A stretch of DNA of 64,000 nt from Kribbella capetownensis (lineage in GTDB: Bacteria; Actinomycetota; Actinomycetes; Propionibacteriales; Kribbellaceae): positions 1,674,001-1,738,000 of the forward strand of contig NZ_SJKD01000001.1 of NCBI RefSeq assembly GCF_004331485.1. The letters run 5' to 3'. Positions within the stretch are counted from its first letter, which is position 1; each line of letters opens with the position of its first letter. Below the pieces are notes generated by a model. The model saw only the letters and a list, made by a program, of their open reading frames with translations, was not told where the DNA came from and did not search any database. The translations under genes and the position numbers were made by a program. Shown here in pieces: positions 18,440-27,013 of this stretch.

Positions 18440-19759
18440 TCAGCGGCTGAGCGTGAAGTGATCCGTGAGCTTGTCGAGCAGCCTGCGGAACCAACTGACC
18501 GTGACCCCGTCCCCGCCGTCGTCGTCGACCTCGGGCGGCTGCCCGTCCTCCTGCGCGGCCTCGAGGTACTTCGTCAGCAGCTCACTCTCCGACGTCCGCA
18601 GGTCGGCGCTCCGCTCGAGCAACGCCCGTGCCTGGTTCTTCCGGCCGGCCACGACCTCTGCCGATCCGAGGTGCTGCAGGCAGCGGGCACGGCCTTCGCT
18701 CTCGTCGATCTCCGAGTAGAGGTGTTCAGCATGGCGCCACATTCGCTTGGCCTCGTGCGGACTGCGTTGCATCCAGGCCGCTACCCCCATGAGCTCCGAT
18801 GCGTGGGCCTGGCCGCTGATGTCGCCGGCCGCGCGAGCACGGGCGACGGCGGGCCGGAGTTGGTCGAGTGCCTCTTCCGGCTCCAGTTGGTACAGGTTCA
18901 CGATCGCGCGGTTGATGAGGATCGCCACCTCGGCGGCCAGGTCAGGGCCCGGCCGGTTCAGGCGCGCGTCGTCCAACCGGTCCCGTGCGTTCAGCACCGC
19001 CTCGACCCGGTCGTTGCCCGCCGGCGACTGTTCCGCACGCGCCAGATGCAGCAGCGCCCGCTCGACCTGCCGGCGAGTCGTCAGCGCCGCCGCGGTCCGG
19101 CTGTGGGTCGCCACGTTGTCGGAGACACCCAGCCGCGTGGTCGCACTCTCCAGATCACCCAGCAGTCGGTACGCCGTTGCCTCGCGAGCCGCAGCGAGTT
19201 CTGCGAGATCGCGGCGGCCGCAGGCTTCGGCAACGGCGGACAGGAGTTCGCTGAGCTCCAGCAACGGGAGGGGCTCGGACCGGCGCAGGTACCAGACCTC
19301 CAGTGCGTCGCAGATCCGGGCGAAGTCGTCCGCGATGCCTTCGCGTGGCTTCTCCGCCTGCAGGCGCTCGCGCAGCTCTGGCTCGTTCAGTGAGTACCAC
19401 TCGGCCGCCGCCATACCGCCCGTGTCGGAGCCGAGCGCGATCATCCACTGCTCGGCCTCCTCCGCAGCCGCACGCAGCTCCGGAGCTGCGACGACTGCCA
19501 CAGCCTCTTGCCGCCGTCGCCTGTACGCCGCCAGCACGGTCGGCGCGTAGTACGCCGCCCAGATGAGCAGGAAGAGGAACGTCAGCGAGAGTCCGACCAC
19601 CCGGACCCAGCCGCCGCTGTCGAGACTCTGCGACAACCGCTCGCCTGCAAGACCGGACAGCAACGCCGAGGCGAGGGCGCTGATCCCGAAGAAGTCACCC
19701 CGCCGCCTGCTCTGGCGCTCCTTGTTCTCCGGCTTGAGTTGCTGCTCGCCAGACGTCAT
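18440..19759 (-). CDS. Membrane protein with helical-repeat (TPR-like) domain, unknown
   Basis: 439 residues. After a charged N-terminus (MTSGEQQLKPENKERQSRRRG) come two hydrophobic segments (about 22-42 and 55-78), then an all-helical region (about 110-420) with repeating AxxxRAxAxxxL-type spacing as in TPR or AfsR-like repeats. No enzyme motif was found. Its ATG overlaps the stop of the fused permease by four bases (ATGA at 19756-19759), so it is the last gene of the ABC-like operon and is translationally coupled. A role as cytoplasmic partner of that membrane system is inferred. Confidence 0.7.
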   Translation of the reverse strand: MTSGEQQLKPENKERQSRRRGDFFGISALASALLSGLAGERLSQSLDSGGWVRVVGLSLTFLFLLIWAAYYAPTVLAAYRRRRQEAVAVVAAPELRAAAEEAEQWMIALGSDTGGMAAAEWYSLNEPELRERLQAEKPREGIADDFARICDALEVWYLRRSEPLPLLELSELLSAVAEACGRRDLAELAAAREATAYRLLGDLESATTRLGVSDNVATHSRTAAALTTRRQVERALLHLARAEQSPAGNDRVEAVLNARDRLDDARLNRPGPDLAAEVAILINRAIVNLYQLEPEEALDQLRPAVARARAAGDISGQAHASELMGVAAWMQRSPHEAKRMWRHAEHLYSEIDESEGRARCLQHLGSAEVVAGRKNQARALLERSADLRTSESELLTKYLEAAQEDGQPPEVDDDGGDGVTVSWFRRLLDKLTDHFTLSR

Positions 19760-21528
19760 GGCCGGCTCCCTGCGGTCAGTCCACGCACGACCTTCTGCCA
19801 GAACGTCAGCATCAGTACGGCGGGCACAACAGACGCGACCACAGCGGCAGCAGCGACGGTCCCACTGGACGCGGAGAACTGGCGGGCCTCGCCCCACAAC
19901 ACCAGCGACAACGGCGTCGTACCAGGACCACTGATCAGGAACCCGACGATGAAGTCGTTCCACACCAATGCGAACTCCAGCACCGCCACAGCGATCAACG
20001 CCGGCCGATAGGTCCGCTGCACCGTCGCCAGTACGGCGCTCTGTCGCGAAGGACCCAGCAGCGCCTCAGAAACCAAGGCCGGTGGAGCAGAGGCGAACGC
20101 GGACCGCAGCAGCAGAACAGCGAACGGCAGCCCAGCGGCCGCATGGACCAGTGCCAACGCGATCCGCGACCCGGCCAACCCCGCAGCACCGATCGCATCC
20201 TGCAACGGAGCGGCGTACATCTGGACCGGGGTCACCGCGAGTACGACGAACATGGCCATGACTACTCGGCCCAGCCACTGCGGTAGACCGCCCCACGCGA
20301 CCAGATAGGCCGTCGGTACGGCGATCACCAGAAGCACTGCTGTAGCTGCGCCGGCGATGAGCACAGTGGACAGCAGAGCGCGGAACAGCCCGATGTTCGC
20401 GGCAGCACTGAACGACGAGAAGCCCAGACCGGACAGCGACCACCAACCATGCAGACCGGCCTCGCGCGGCGAGTGGAGAGCAGTGGCGACCAGCACTACC
20501 GCCGGGAAGATCCACACCAGGCTGACTGCGAAGCCGACGATCCACCCGAAGCGCCGTACCACCTTGCTGGGTTTCGGACGGCCCAGTGACGGATCCGGGG
20601 TCACCACAGAGACCGGCATCGCCCAGCGGCGCCGGCGCAGTCCGCGTACGCCGATCACAGCGACAGCGGCCACGATCGCGAACAGCACCACACCCAGCGC
20701 CGCCGTACGACCCGAGTCGGCACCGTTGGCGTTCGCACGCCACCAGTTCAGGCCGAGCACGTCTGCGGAGCCCTGCATGGAACCGGGCACGACGATCAGG
20801 ACCAGGTCGAAGACCCGGACCGCCGCGATGACAAGGGTCAGCGTCACTACACCGGTGATTGGCCGGAGCAGTGGGATCTCCAGCGCGAACAGTCGTCGCC
20901 AGCCGGTGACGCCCTCGGCGGCGATCGTGCGAGTGACGTCGTCCGGGATCGCTTCCAGGCCGGCGCGGAACAACGAGACGACGTACCCGAGCCAGGTCCA
21001 GCCGAAGGCGGACACCAGTACCAGCCAGAACAGACCGGGGCCGAGCCACACCGGACTCGTGCCGAACAGTCGCGTCCAGACCGCGGTCACCGTGCCGCGC
21101 TCCGGTGTGGGGTCGAAGATCAGCCGGAACGTCGCACCCGACACCAGCACGGACACCGCGAACGGGATGACCAGCGCGGGCTGCAGGAACGACGTCAGTC
21201 CGGGCAGCCGATAACTCAACAGGGCAAGGAAAAATCCGACCACCACCAATGCGAACGCGACCAGCACCCAGGCCAGACTGTTGCCTACAGCACGCAATGC
21301 GCCGGGGTCGCCCATCACCGCGAAGTTGCCGAACCCGAAGCCGCTGCTGGTCCGGAACGCCGCCACCACCGTCACCCCGATCGGGATCAGCAGCAGGCTG
21401 CTCAGCAGCAGTGCGGGGAGGCCGAGCAGGTACGGTCCGGCCGGTCGCCGCGGCTTGCCGGCCACAGGGCGGCCGCTCACCTCGCGGCCGACGATCTCCA
21501 GCGACAGGCCGTTCGTCTGCAATCCCAT
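19756..21528 (-). CDS. Fused double ABC sugar-type permease (MalF-MalG in one chain)
   Basis: 590 residues, about twice a normal carbohydrate permease. Residues about 30-300 form a MalF-like half with a good EAA loop (DDVTRTIAAEGVTGWRRLFALEIPLLRP). A basic linker (RGLRRRRW...PKPSKVVRR) leads into a second six-helix half (about 325-585) whose EAA loop is degenerate (SEALLGPSRQSAVLATVQRTYRP, without the conserved Gly). The reading frame runs through without interruption. Its ATG shares one base with the stop of the binding-protein gene (TGATG). The companion ATPase is also degenerate, so transport by this system alone is doubtful. Confidence 0.85.
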   Translation of the reverse strand: MGLQTNGLSLEIVGREVSGRPVAGKPRRPAGPYLLGLPALLLSSLLLIPIGVTVVAAFRTSSGFGFGNFAVMGDPGALRAVGNSLAWVLVAFALVVVGFFLALLSYRLPGLTSFLQPALVIPFAVSVLVSGATFRLIFDPTPERGTVTAVWTRLFGTSPVWLGPGLFWLVLVSAFGWTWLGYVVSLFRAGLEAIPDDVTRTIAAEGVTGWRRLFALEIPLLRPITGVVTLTLVIAAVRVFDLVLIVVPGSMQGSADVLGLNWWRANANGADSGRTAALGVVLFAIVAAVAVIGVRGLRRRRWAMPVSVVTPDPSLGRPKPSKVVRRFGWIVGFAVSLVWIFPAVVLVATALHSPREAGLHGWWSLSGLGFSSFSAAANIGLFRALLSTVLIAGAATAVLLVIAVPTAYLVAWGGLPQWLGRVVMAMFVVLAVTPVQMYAAPLQDAIGAAGLAGSRIALALVHAAAGLPFAVLLLRSAFASAPPALVSEALLGPSRQSAVLATVQRTYRPALIAVAVLEFALVWNDFIVGFLISGPGTTPLSLVLWGEARQFSASSGTVAAAAVVASVVPAVLMLTFWQKVVRGLTAGSRP

Positions 21529-22784
21529 CAGCTCTCCACCCCACGCAGTTCGTTCACCGCGGCATCGACAGCCTCCGGTACGACGGCACTGCCGCGATCG
21601 CCGATCCTGATCAGGAAATCGGTGAGCACCCGCCACAGTCCGTTGATGCCACCGACGGGTCCCAACTGGTCGGACAGGTCGAACTGCAGCAGTCCGTTCG
21701 GTGCGGTCAGCTGCTCGGCCAACCTGGTCAGCTCGGGGGAGTAGCCCGACACGCGCCCGTCGACCAGGAACCCGCCTTGCCTGATCCACGGGTCCACAGC
21801 GGTCGGGTCGGACAGACGACGTACCAGATCGACTGCGTCGTCGCTGGTGGGCTTCGGCAACACCATCACGTCGCCGCCGACCACAACCGGCGCGGCCGCA
21901 CCCGGCGCGAGTGCGGGGAACGTGAACACCCCGATGTCGTCCGGATCGGCCGCGAACGAACGCACCACCGGCTCGGCGAAGTCGGACGCCAGCACCATGG
22001 CAGCCCTGCGATGGCCGAACACCTCGACGATCGCGTCCGGGAACTGCTGCACGAGTGAGCGCTTCACACCGCCGGCCAAGGTACCCGGAGCGGACCACAT
22101 AGATCCCAGCAAACGAAGGGCTGCGGCGAATTCGGGTCGTCGTGACGGCCGCGGGTCCGTTGCTGTCGCCAGGCCTGCGTAGACGGCAGGCGCTATGCCC
22201 AGCAGGACGTTCTCCAGGAAGTCGGTGAGCACCCAGCCGTCGCCAGCGGCCAGTGAGAGCGGCCGGACACCTGCGTCCGACAGTGTCTTGTTCAGCGTCA
22301 GCCAGTCCGACCAGAGCCGTGGCGGCTCCACCCCGACGTCCCGGAACACCGAGGGCCGGTACCAGACCGCCGACTTGTGGGCGGTCTTGAACGGGACGCC
22401 GTACGTCTTGCCGTCGTACACGAGCAGGTCTTCCCACAGCCGTGCCCGGCCGGGGTTCGCCAGCTCGTCCGGGATGGCCTGGAGGTCGTTGCGCTCACTG
22501 CGTTCGCGCGGGACCAGTCCGGGCTGCGGCAGCATCACGAGATCCGGCCGCCGGCCGGAGCGGGCTCCGAACGCAGTCGAGATGTCGTCGCCCAGCGGCA
22601 CGACCTCCACCGGATAGTCCAGCTTGCCCAGCCCGTCGAGTACGTCGTGGAACGCGTGCAACTCCTGACCGCTCCAACTCACTGCGACCCGCACACTGCG
22701 CCGGAGTCCCAGTACGTCGCTCGAACAACCTGCGACCATGAGCGTCGCGGCGGCTCCCAGGAACGCTCTGCGGCTACTGGGCAT
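21528..22784 (-). CDS. Extracellular solute-binding lipoprotein (sugar ABC type)
   Basis: 418 residues. The N-terminus has twin arginines (SSRRAFLG) and a lipobox VAGC with Cys at about residue 20, so it is an exported lipoprotein, perhaps by Tat. The rest has the family 1 binding-protein pattern, including VYDGKTYGVPFKTAHKSAVWYRP, GDGWVLTDFLENVLLG and AMVLASDF blocks. Its start overlaps the 3' end of the degenerate ATPase gene by 11 bp and its stop overlaps the permease start by one. Substrate is unknown. Confidence 0.88.
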   Translation of the reverse strand: MPSSRRAFLGAAATLMVAGCSSDVLGLRRSVRVAVSWSGQELHAFHDVLDGLGKLDYPVEVVPLGDDISTAFGARSGRRPDLVMLPQPGLVPRERSERNDLQAIPDELANPGRARLWEDLLVYDGKTYGVPFKTAHKSAVWYRPSVFRDVGVEPPRLWSDWLTLNKTLSDAGVRPLSLAAGDGWVLTDFLENVLLGIAPAVYAGLATATDPRPSRRPEFAAALRLLGSMWSAPGTLAGGVKRSLVQQFPDAIVEVFGHRRAAMVLASDFAEPVVRSFAADPDDIGVFTFPALAPGAAAPVVVGGDVMVLPKPTSDDAVDLVRRLSDPTAVDPWIRQGGFLVDGRVSGYSPELTRLAEQLTAPNGLLQFDLSDQLGPVGGINGLWRVLTDFLIRIGDRGSAVVPEAVDAAVNELRGVES

Positions 22785-23385
22785 TGCGGAAGCCCGTCGT
22801 ACGGCCTGAGTCGGTGGTGATCAGCAGCACTGCGGCTCCGTACAGCTCAGGTGGTGGTTCCTCGGGCTGGTGGTGAAGCCGGAGCAACGATCCCCATGTC
22901 GGCAGGCCGGCTGCGTCCTCCAGCACGATCAGCCTCGGGTGTGCGCGGAGTGCGCGGGCCACACCGGCCAGCCGGCGACGGCCTGGCGTGATCTCGTGCG
23001 GATAGCGATCCAGTACGTCGTCCAGCCCGCAGTCTCCTGCGGTGACGAGGCTCTCCTCCTCCGCGACCTTACGGGTCACGCGGTGCCTGACGATGTGGCC
23101 GTGGACGATGTTGCCGAGCACTGTCAGGTGTGGCAGCAGACCGCCTTCAGCAGGCACCAGCCGGACCGGATGGACGGTCGTCACCACTGCATCGGCCGGT
23201 GGATCGTCTGCACCGGTCAGGACATCGACCAACTGGCGTGCCGCCGTGGCCGAGGGCATCACCAGCGCTCGCTGCTCGCCTACGTCGATCTGGACCTTCG
23301 CCGGCAAGCCGGGGACCTGTTCGAGCAGCAGACCGTCCATCCCTGGCTGGCGCCTCCCCAGAAGACCCGTCGAGTGGTTCGTCAA
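22774..23385 (-). CDS. Degenerate ABC ATPase-like protein lacking all catalytic motifs
   Basis: 203 residues that align with a sugar-importer ATPase in outline but with every nucleotide-handling motif changed: Walker A becomes VMPSATAARQ, the Q-loop region VPAEGGLLPHLTV lacks Gln, the signature LSGGQ becomes ITPGRRR, Walker B becomes LIVLEDA, and the switch His becomes TTDSG. Neighbouring structural signatures (RYPHEI, ARALRAHPRLIVLE) remain. The frame is intact and coupled to the binding-protein gene, so it looks like a retained non-catalytic subunit rather than debris. The start may be TTG 23385 or ATG 23340. First gene of the four-gene operon. Confidence 0.75.
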   Translation of the reverse strand: MTNHSTGLLGRRQPGMDGLLLEQVPGLPAKVQIDVGEQRALVMPSATAARQLVDVLTGADDPPADAVVTTVHPVRLVPAEGGLLPHLTVLGNIVHGHIVRHRVTRKVAEEESLVTAGDCGLDDVLDRYPHEITPGRRRLAGVARALRAHPRLIVLEDAAGLPTWGSLLRLHHQPEEPPPELYGAAVLLITTDSGRTTGFRNAQ

Positions 23386-23443
23386 CCCTATGGGGAGTTG
23401 AGGTCCGTTCGCAGGGGCATCCGGGTGTCGTTTCAGAAGACGT

Positions 23444-24139
23444 TCAGAAGGTCCGGCTCCACAGGTTGATCGCGTAGTCGACCTCGACCCCCGAATGCGA
23501 CGCGATGATGCGTTCGGCGTCGGCCGGCGTGAACTCGATCCGGATCACCGCCTCGAGGTCCTCCCGGCGTTCGAACCGCCAGCCCATGTCGAGTGGCGTC
23601 CGCTGCCAGCCGCGCGCGGTCCAGAACGTTTCCACGTCGGCCGCCTTGATCTTCGGGTACGACTCGGCGAACCAGCGCCCGAACGTCGACCGGCTCCCGT
23701 CGTTGTCGATCACGAACGCGGTCCCACCGCGCCGCATCACCCGATCCAGTTCGGCCAGTCCCGGTTCGCAGCCAGGCCCGAAGAAGTACGCCCAGCGCGC
23801 ATGCATCACGTCGACCGACGAGTCCGGCACCGGCAGCCGCTGCGCCGTACCCTGCCGGACCTCGACGTTCGGCAGGTCCTTGGTACGGCGCTTGGCCGCG
23901 TCGGCCAGTGCGCCATGCGGCTCGATCCCGATCACGCGGCCGGCCGTCGCAGCGAACATCGGCAGGTGGAATCCGGTCCCGCAGCCGATGTCGAGCAGCG
24001 TCGCGCCGGCCCAGTCCCGGATCGCCCGCATGGCCGGCTCGATCACCCCGTCAGGATCGACGGCCCGGTTCTCGACCTCGTACACCTTCGGGTGATGCCA
24101 GATGTTGGGACTCGGAATCCCGCCGTCAGCGATGCTCAC
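23444..24139 (-). CDS. SAM-dependent class I methyltransferase
   Basis: 231 residues with the Rossmann motif I LLDIGCGTGFH (about residues 48-58), acidic post-I VIGIEP, and motif II-like PDSSVDVMHARWAYFF. Similar to the UbiE/Methyltransf_11 group; substrate unknown. GTG 24139 begins three bases after the stop of the MFS gene, so the two are co-transcribed. A resistance-plus-export pairing is possible but not shown. Confidence 0.85.
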   Translation of the reverse strand: MSIADGGIPSPNIWHHPKVYEVENRAVDPDGVIEPAMRAIRDWAGATLLDIGCGTGFHLPMFAATAGRVIGIEPHGALADAAKRRTKDLPNVEVRQGTAQRLPVPDSSVDVMHARWAYFFGPGCEPGLAELDRVMRRGGTAFVIDNDGSRSTFGRWFAESYPKIKAADVETFWTARGWQRTPLDMGWRFERREDLEAVIRIEFTPADAERIIASHSGVEVDYAINLWSRTF

Positions 24140-24142
24140 AGA

Positions 24143-25372
24143 TCAGACCCTAGTTGCTGCCGGCACTGGTCTGGTTGTCGCGGCCAGCAGGGCGACCGGG
24201 ATCAGGAGCATCCCGCAGAGGATGGCGAGCCAGTGGAAGCCGAGTACGGCGAGAATCGGGCCGGCCGCCGTACCGGCGATCGAGGCGAACGCACCCATGG
24301 TCAGGTCGGACAGGCCCTGTGCCGACGTGCGGATGTCCTCCGATACCGAGCGGGAGAGCAGTGTGGAGCCTGCGACCAGGCAGGCGGACCAGCCGAGCCC
24401 CAGCAAGGCCAGCGCGGCAGCGGTCAGGCCGTGCGCGTTGTCGGGAGCGAGTGCGGCCACTGTCATGGCTGAGGCAAGTACGGTCAGGCCGATGCCGATG
24501 GTCGGGATGCGGCCGAGGCGGTCCGCCATCCAGCCCATCACGGGGGAGAGGGCGTACATGCCGGCCACATGACCGCTGATGACGAAGCCGACGATCGTGA
24601 GGGAGGCGCCGTGGTGCCGCAGGTGCACCGACGTCATCGACATGACTCCGACCATCACCGCATGGGCGACCGCGATGGAGAGCAACCCCAGTCGGGCGTG
24701 GGGGATCGCCATCACGGTCCGGAACGTGGAGGCGAGTGGCTGCCGTTCGACCTTGGCTCTGGGGGTGTTCTGGTGCAGCCGACGCAACCCGAACCACACC
24801 GTGGCCAGACTGATCGCGAAGGCGATGACCGAGAAGATGTACGGGCCGGCGAGTGCCATGACTCCGAGCGACGTACCCACAGCGCCGCCGACCCCGGTGA
24901 GGTTGGGCCCGACGACCACACCGATCGTTGTGGCCCAGACGACCAGGGACAGCGAGCGGGCGATGTGCGCCGGGTCGGCCGAGTCGGTCGCGGCGTACCG
25001 GGACTGCAGGTTGGACGCGGACCCGCTGCCGAACAGGCATCCGGCCAGCAGGAGCAGTGCGAGCGAGTCGATCTGGGCAGCGACGATGCTGAGCAGCGCA
25101 CCGGTCGTAGCAATCAGGTAGCCGACCGTCAACGACACCCGCCGGCCGCGCGACCTGGCCAGCCCTGCCAGCGGTACGGCGAGGATCGCGGCGCCCAGAG
25201 TGGTCGACGTGGCGGCCAGTCCGGCCATCGAGGTGGACCCCGAGATGTTCTCGGCCAGCAACCCCGCGACCGCGAACCCACTCGCGACCGCGACGCCGCC
25301 CACGACGTTGCTCACCACCAGCACCCGCAGCGTCGTTCGTTGCAGCTCGGCGGGTCTGATGTCGGCGGTCAC
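24143..25372 (-). CDS. MFS transporter
   Basis: 409 residues with 12 predicted helices. The motif A-like loop GLARSRGRRVSLTVGY lies after helix 2, and a second one, GWMADRLGRIPTIGI, after helix 8. It starts at GTG 25372 with a GGGTGAG ribosome binding site. It precedes the methyltransferase gene with a 3-bp gap and diverges from the hexosaminidase gene. Substrate unknown; drug or metabolite export is likely from family. Confidence 0.88.
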   Translation of the reverse strand: MTADIRPAELQRTTLRVLVVSNVVGGVAVASGFAVAGLLAENISGSTSMAGLAATSTTLGAAILAVPLAGLARSRGRRVSLTVGYLIATTGALLSIVAAQIDSLALLLLAGCLFGSGSASNLQSRYAATDSADPAHIARSLSLVVWATTIGVVVGPNLTGVGGAVGTSLGVMALAGPYIFSVIAFAISLATVWFGLRRLHQNTPRAKVERQPLASTFRTVMAIPHARLGLLSIAVAHAVMVGVMSMTSVHLRHHGASLTIVGFVISGHVAGMYALSPVMGWMADRLGRIPTIGIGLTVLASAMTVAALAPDNAHGLTAAALALLGLGWSACLVAGSTLLSRSVSEDIRTSAQGLSDLTMGAFASIAGTAAGPILAVLGFHWLAILCGMLLIPVALLAATTRPVPAATRV

Positions 25373-25457
25373 GGGCTCACCCTCTCATCAAGCTGACCGG
25401 TAAGCGTCCTTATAGGATTGTTCTGACGTAATTCCACCCCCTGCTTTGGAGTTCCGG

Positions 25458-26882
25458 ATGCCCGACATCGCGATCGTCCCTGCCCCGCGTGAACTCACCG
25501 TCGACGAAGGCCAGTGGGTGAGCGCGGATCCCGCCGGCGAGGCCATCCGCGACGTGGTCGAGAACCTCGGCGAGACCGAGTACCGGATCGACGTGACCGC
25601 GGACGGTGCCCGCCTGTCGGCCGGCTCCGAGGACGCGCTCCGGCACGCGGAGTCGACGTACGCGCAACTGCTGGACGCGGCCGAGCCGGCCGAGGACGGC
25701 ATGGTCGCGGTGCCGGCGGTGCGGATCGCCGACGCGCCGCGGTTCGCGTGGCGCGGCATGATGCTGGACGTCGCCCGGCACTTCATGCCGAAGGAGTTCG
25801 TGCTCAAGGTGCTCGACGTGCTCGCCCTGCACCGGCTGAACACGCTGCACTTCCACCTGACTGACGACCAGGGCTGGCGGGTCGAGATCGCGGCCTACCC
25901 GCGGCTGACCGAGATCGGCGCGTGGCGCGATGAGACCATGGTCGGCAAGATGTCGCGCGGCCAGAAGGACTTCGAGTACGACGGTCAGCGGCACGGCGGC
26001 TTCTACACCAAGGACGACCTGCGCGAGATCGTCGCGTACGCCGCCGAGCGCGGCATCACTGTGGTCCCGGAGATCGACCTGCCGGGCCACATGCAGGCCG
26101 CGATCGCGGCGTACCCGGAGCTCGGCAACAACCCCGACACCCAGCTGACGGTGCGGCAGTACTGGGGCATCAGCGACGACGTACTGAACGTGAACGACGC
26201 GACCGTCGAGTTCGTCCGGACCGTGCTGCGCGAGGTGCTGGACATCTTCCCGAGCCCGTACATCCACCTCGGCGGCGACGAGTGCCCGTCGGTGCAGTGG
26301 GCCGTCTCGGAGGAGGCGCAGAAGCGGCAGGCCGAGCTCGGGCTGACCGAGCCGGGGCAGCTGCAGGGCTGGTTCACCGAGCAGGTCGCGTCGGTGCTGG
26401 CCGAGGAGGGCCGGCGGCTGGTCGGCTGGGACGAGATGGTCGAGACCGACTGCCCGAAGGACGCGGTCATCATGGCGTGGCGGAGCGCGCAGCGCGGTGA
26501 GATCGCGGTGAAGGCCGGCCACCAGACCGTGATGGCGCCGTGTGAGTCGGTGTACTTCGACTACTACCAGGGCGACCCGGCGACCGAGCCGCTCGCGATC
26601 GGCAACTTCATCCCGCTGGAGAAGGTGTACGACTTCGAGGTGATCCCGGCCTCGCTCACCGAGGAGGAGGCGGCCCTGATCGTCGGCACCCAGTGCCAGA
26701 TCTGGACCGAGTACATGCCGGATGAGCAGCAGGTCGGCTACATGCTGCTGCCGCGCCTGTCCGCCTTCGCCGAACGCGCCTGGGGCTCCCCGCGCATGTC
26801 GTACGACGAGTTCCTCACCCGCCTCCGCCCGCACCTCGCCCGCATCGAGCGCATCGGCGTCAACTACCGTCCTCTCGACTAG
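25458..26882 (+). CDS. Beta-N-acetylhexosaminidase (GH20)
   Basis: Cleaves terminal GlcNAc/GalNAc from chito-oligosaccharides or glycans. 474 residues with an N-terminal GH20b-like alpha/beta domain (1-95), then the barrel beginning FAWRGMMLDVARHF and the catalytic Asp-Glu in HLGGDECPS (about residues 273-274). TDDQGWRVEI and WTEYMPDEQQ are also typical. No signal peptide, so it probably acts in the cytoplasm on imported sugars. ATG 25458 is favoured by GGAG six bases before it. Confidence 0.95.
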   Translation: MPDIAIVPAPRELTVDEGQWVSADPAGEAIRDVVENLGETEYRIDVTADGARLSAGSEDALRHAESTYAQLLDAAEPAEDGMVAVPAVRIADAPRFAWRGMMLDVARHFMPKEFVLKVLDVLALHRLNTLHFHLTDDQGWRVEIAAYPRLTEIGAWRDETMVGKMSRGQKDFEYDGQRHGGFYTKDDLREIVAYAAERGITVVPEIDLPGHMQAAIAAYPELGNNPDTQLTVRQYWGISDDVLNVNDATVEFVRTVLREVLDIFPSPYIHLGGDECPSVQWAVSEEAQKRQAELGLTEPGQLQGWFTEQVASVLAEEGRRLVGWDEMVETDCPKDAVIMAWRSAQRGEIAVKAGHQTVMAPCESVYFDYYQGDPATEPLAIGNFIPLEKVYDFEVIPASLTEEEAALIVGTQCQIWTEYMPDEQQVGYMLLPRLSAFAERAWGSPRMSYDEFLTRLRPHLARIERIGVNYRPLD

Positions 26883-27013
26883 CTTTTGGCTTCTGCCGCC
26901 GTTGCTGAAGGGAGAACAAAATCTCCGTAAGCGCTGTCGGCAGGGGTAGACGGACTGGGCCCCGATGGCGACGATGAGGCGTCGGGGATCCCAGGTCGGG
27001 AGCGGGAGGGACC
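26883..27013 (+). other. Intergenic region before the acyltransferase gene
   Basis: 131 bp. It holds a weak GGAGA/TCTCC inverted repeat after the hexosaminidase gene and a GGGAGGGACC ribosome binding site for the next gene. No further feature seen. Confidence 0.4.
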
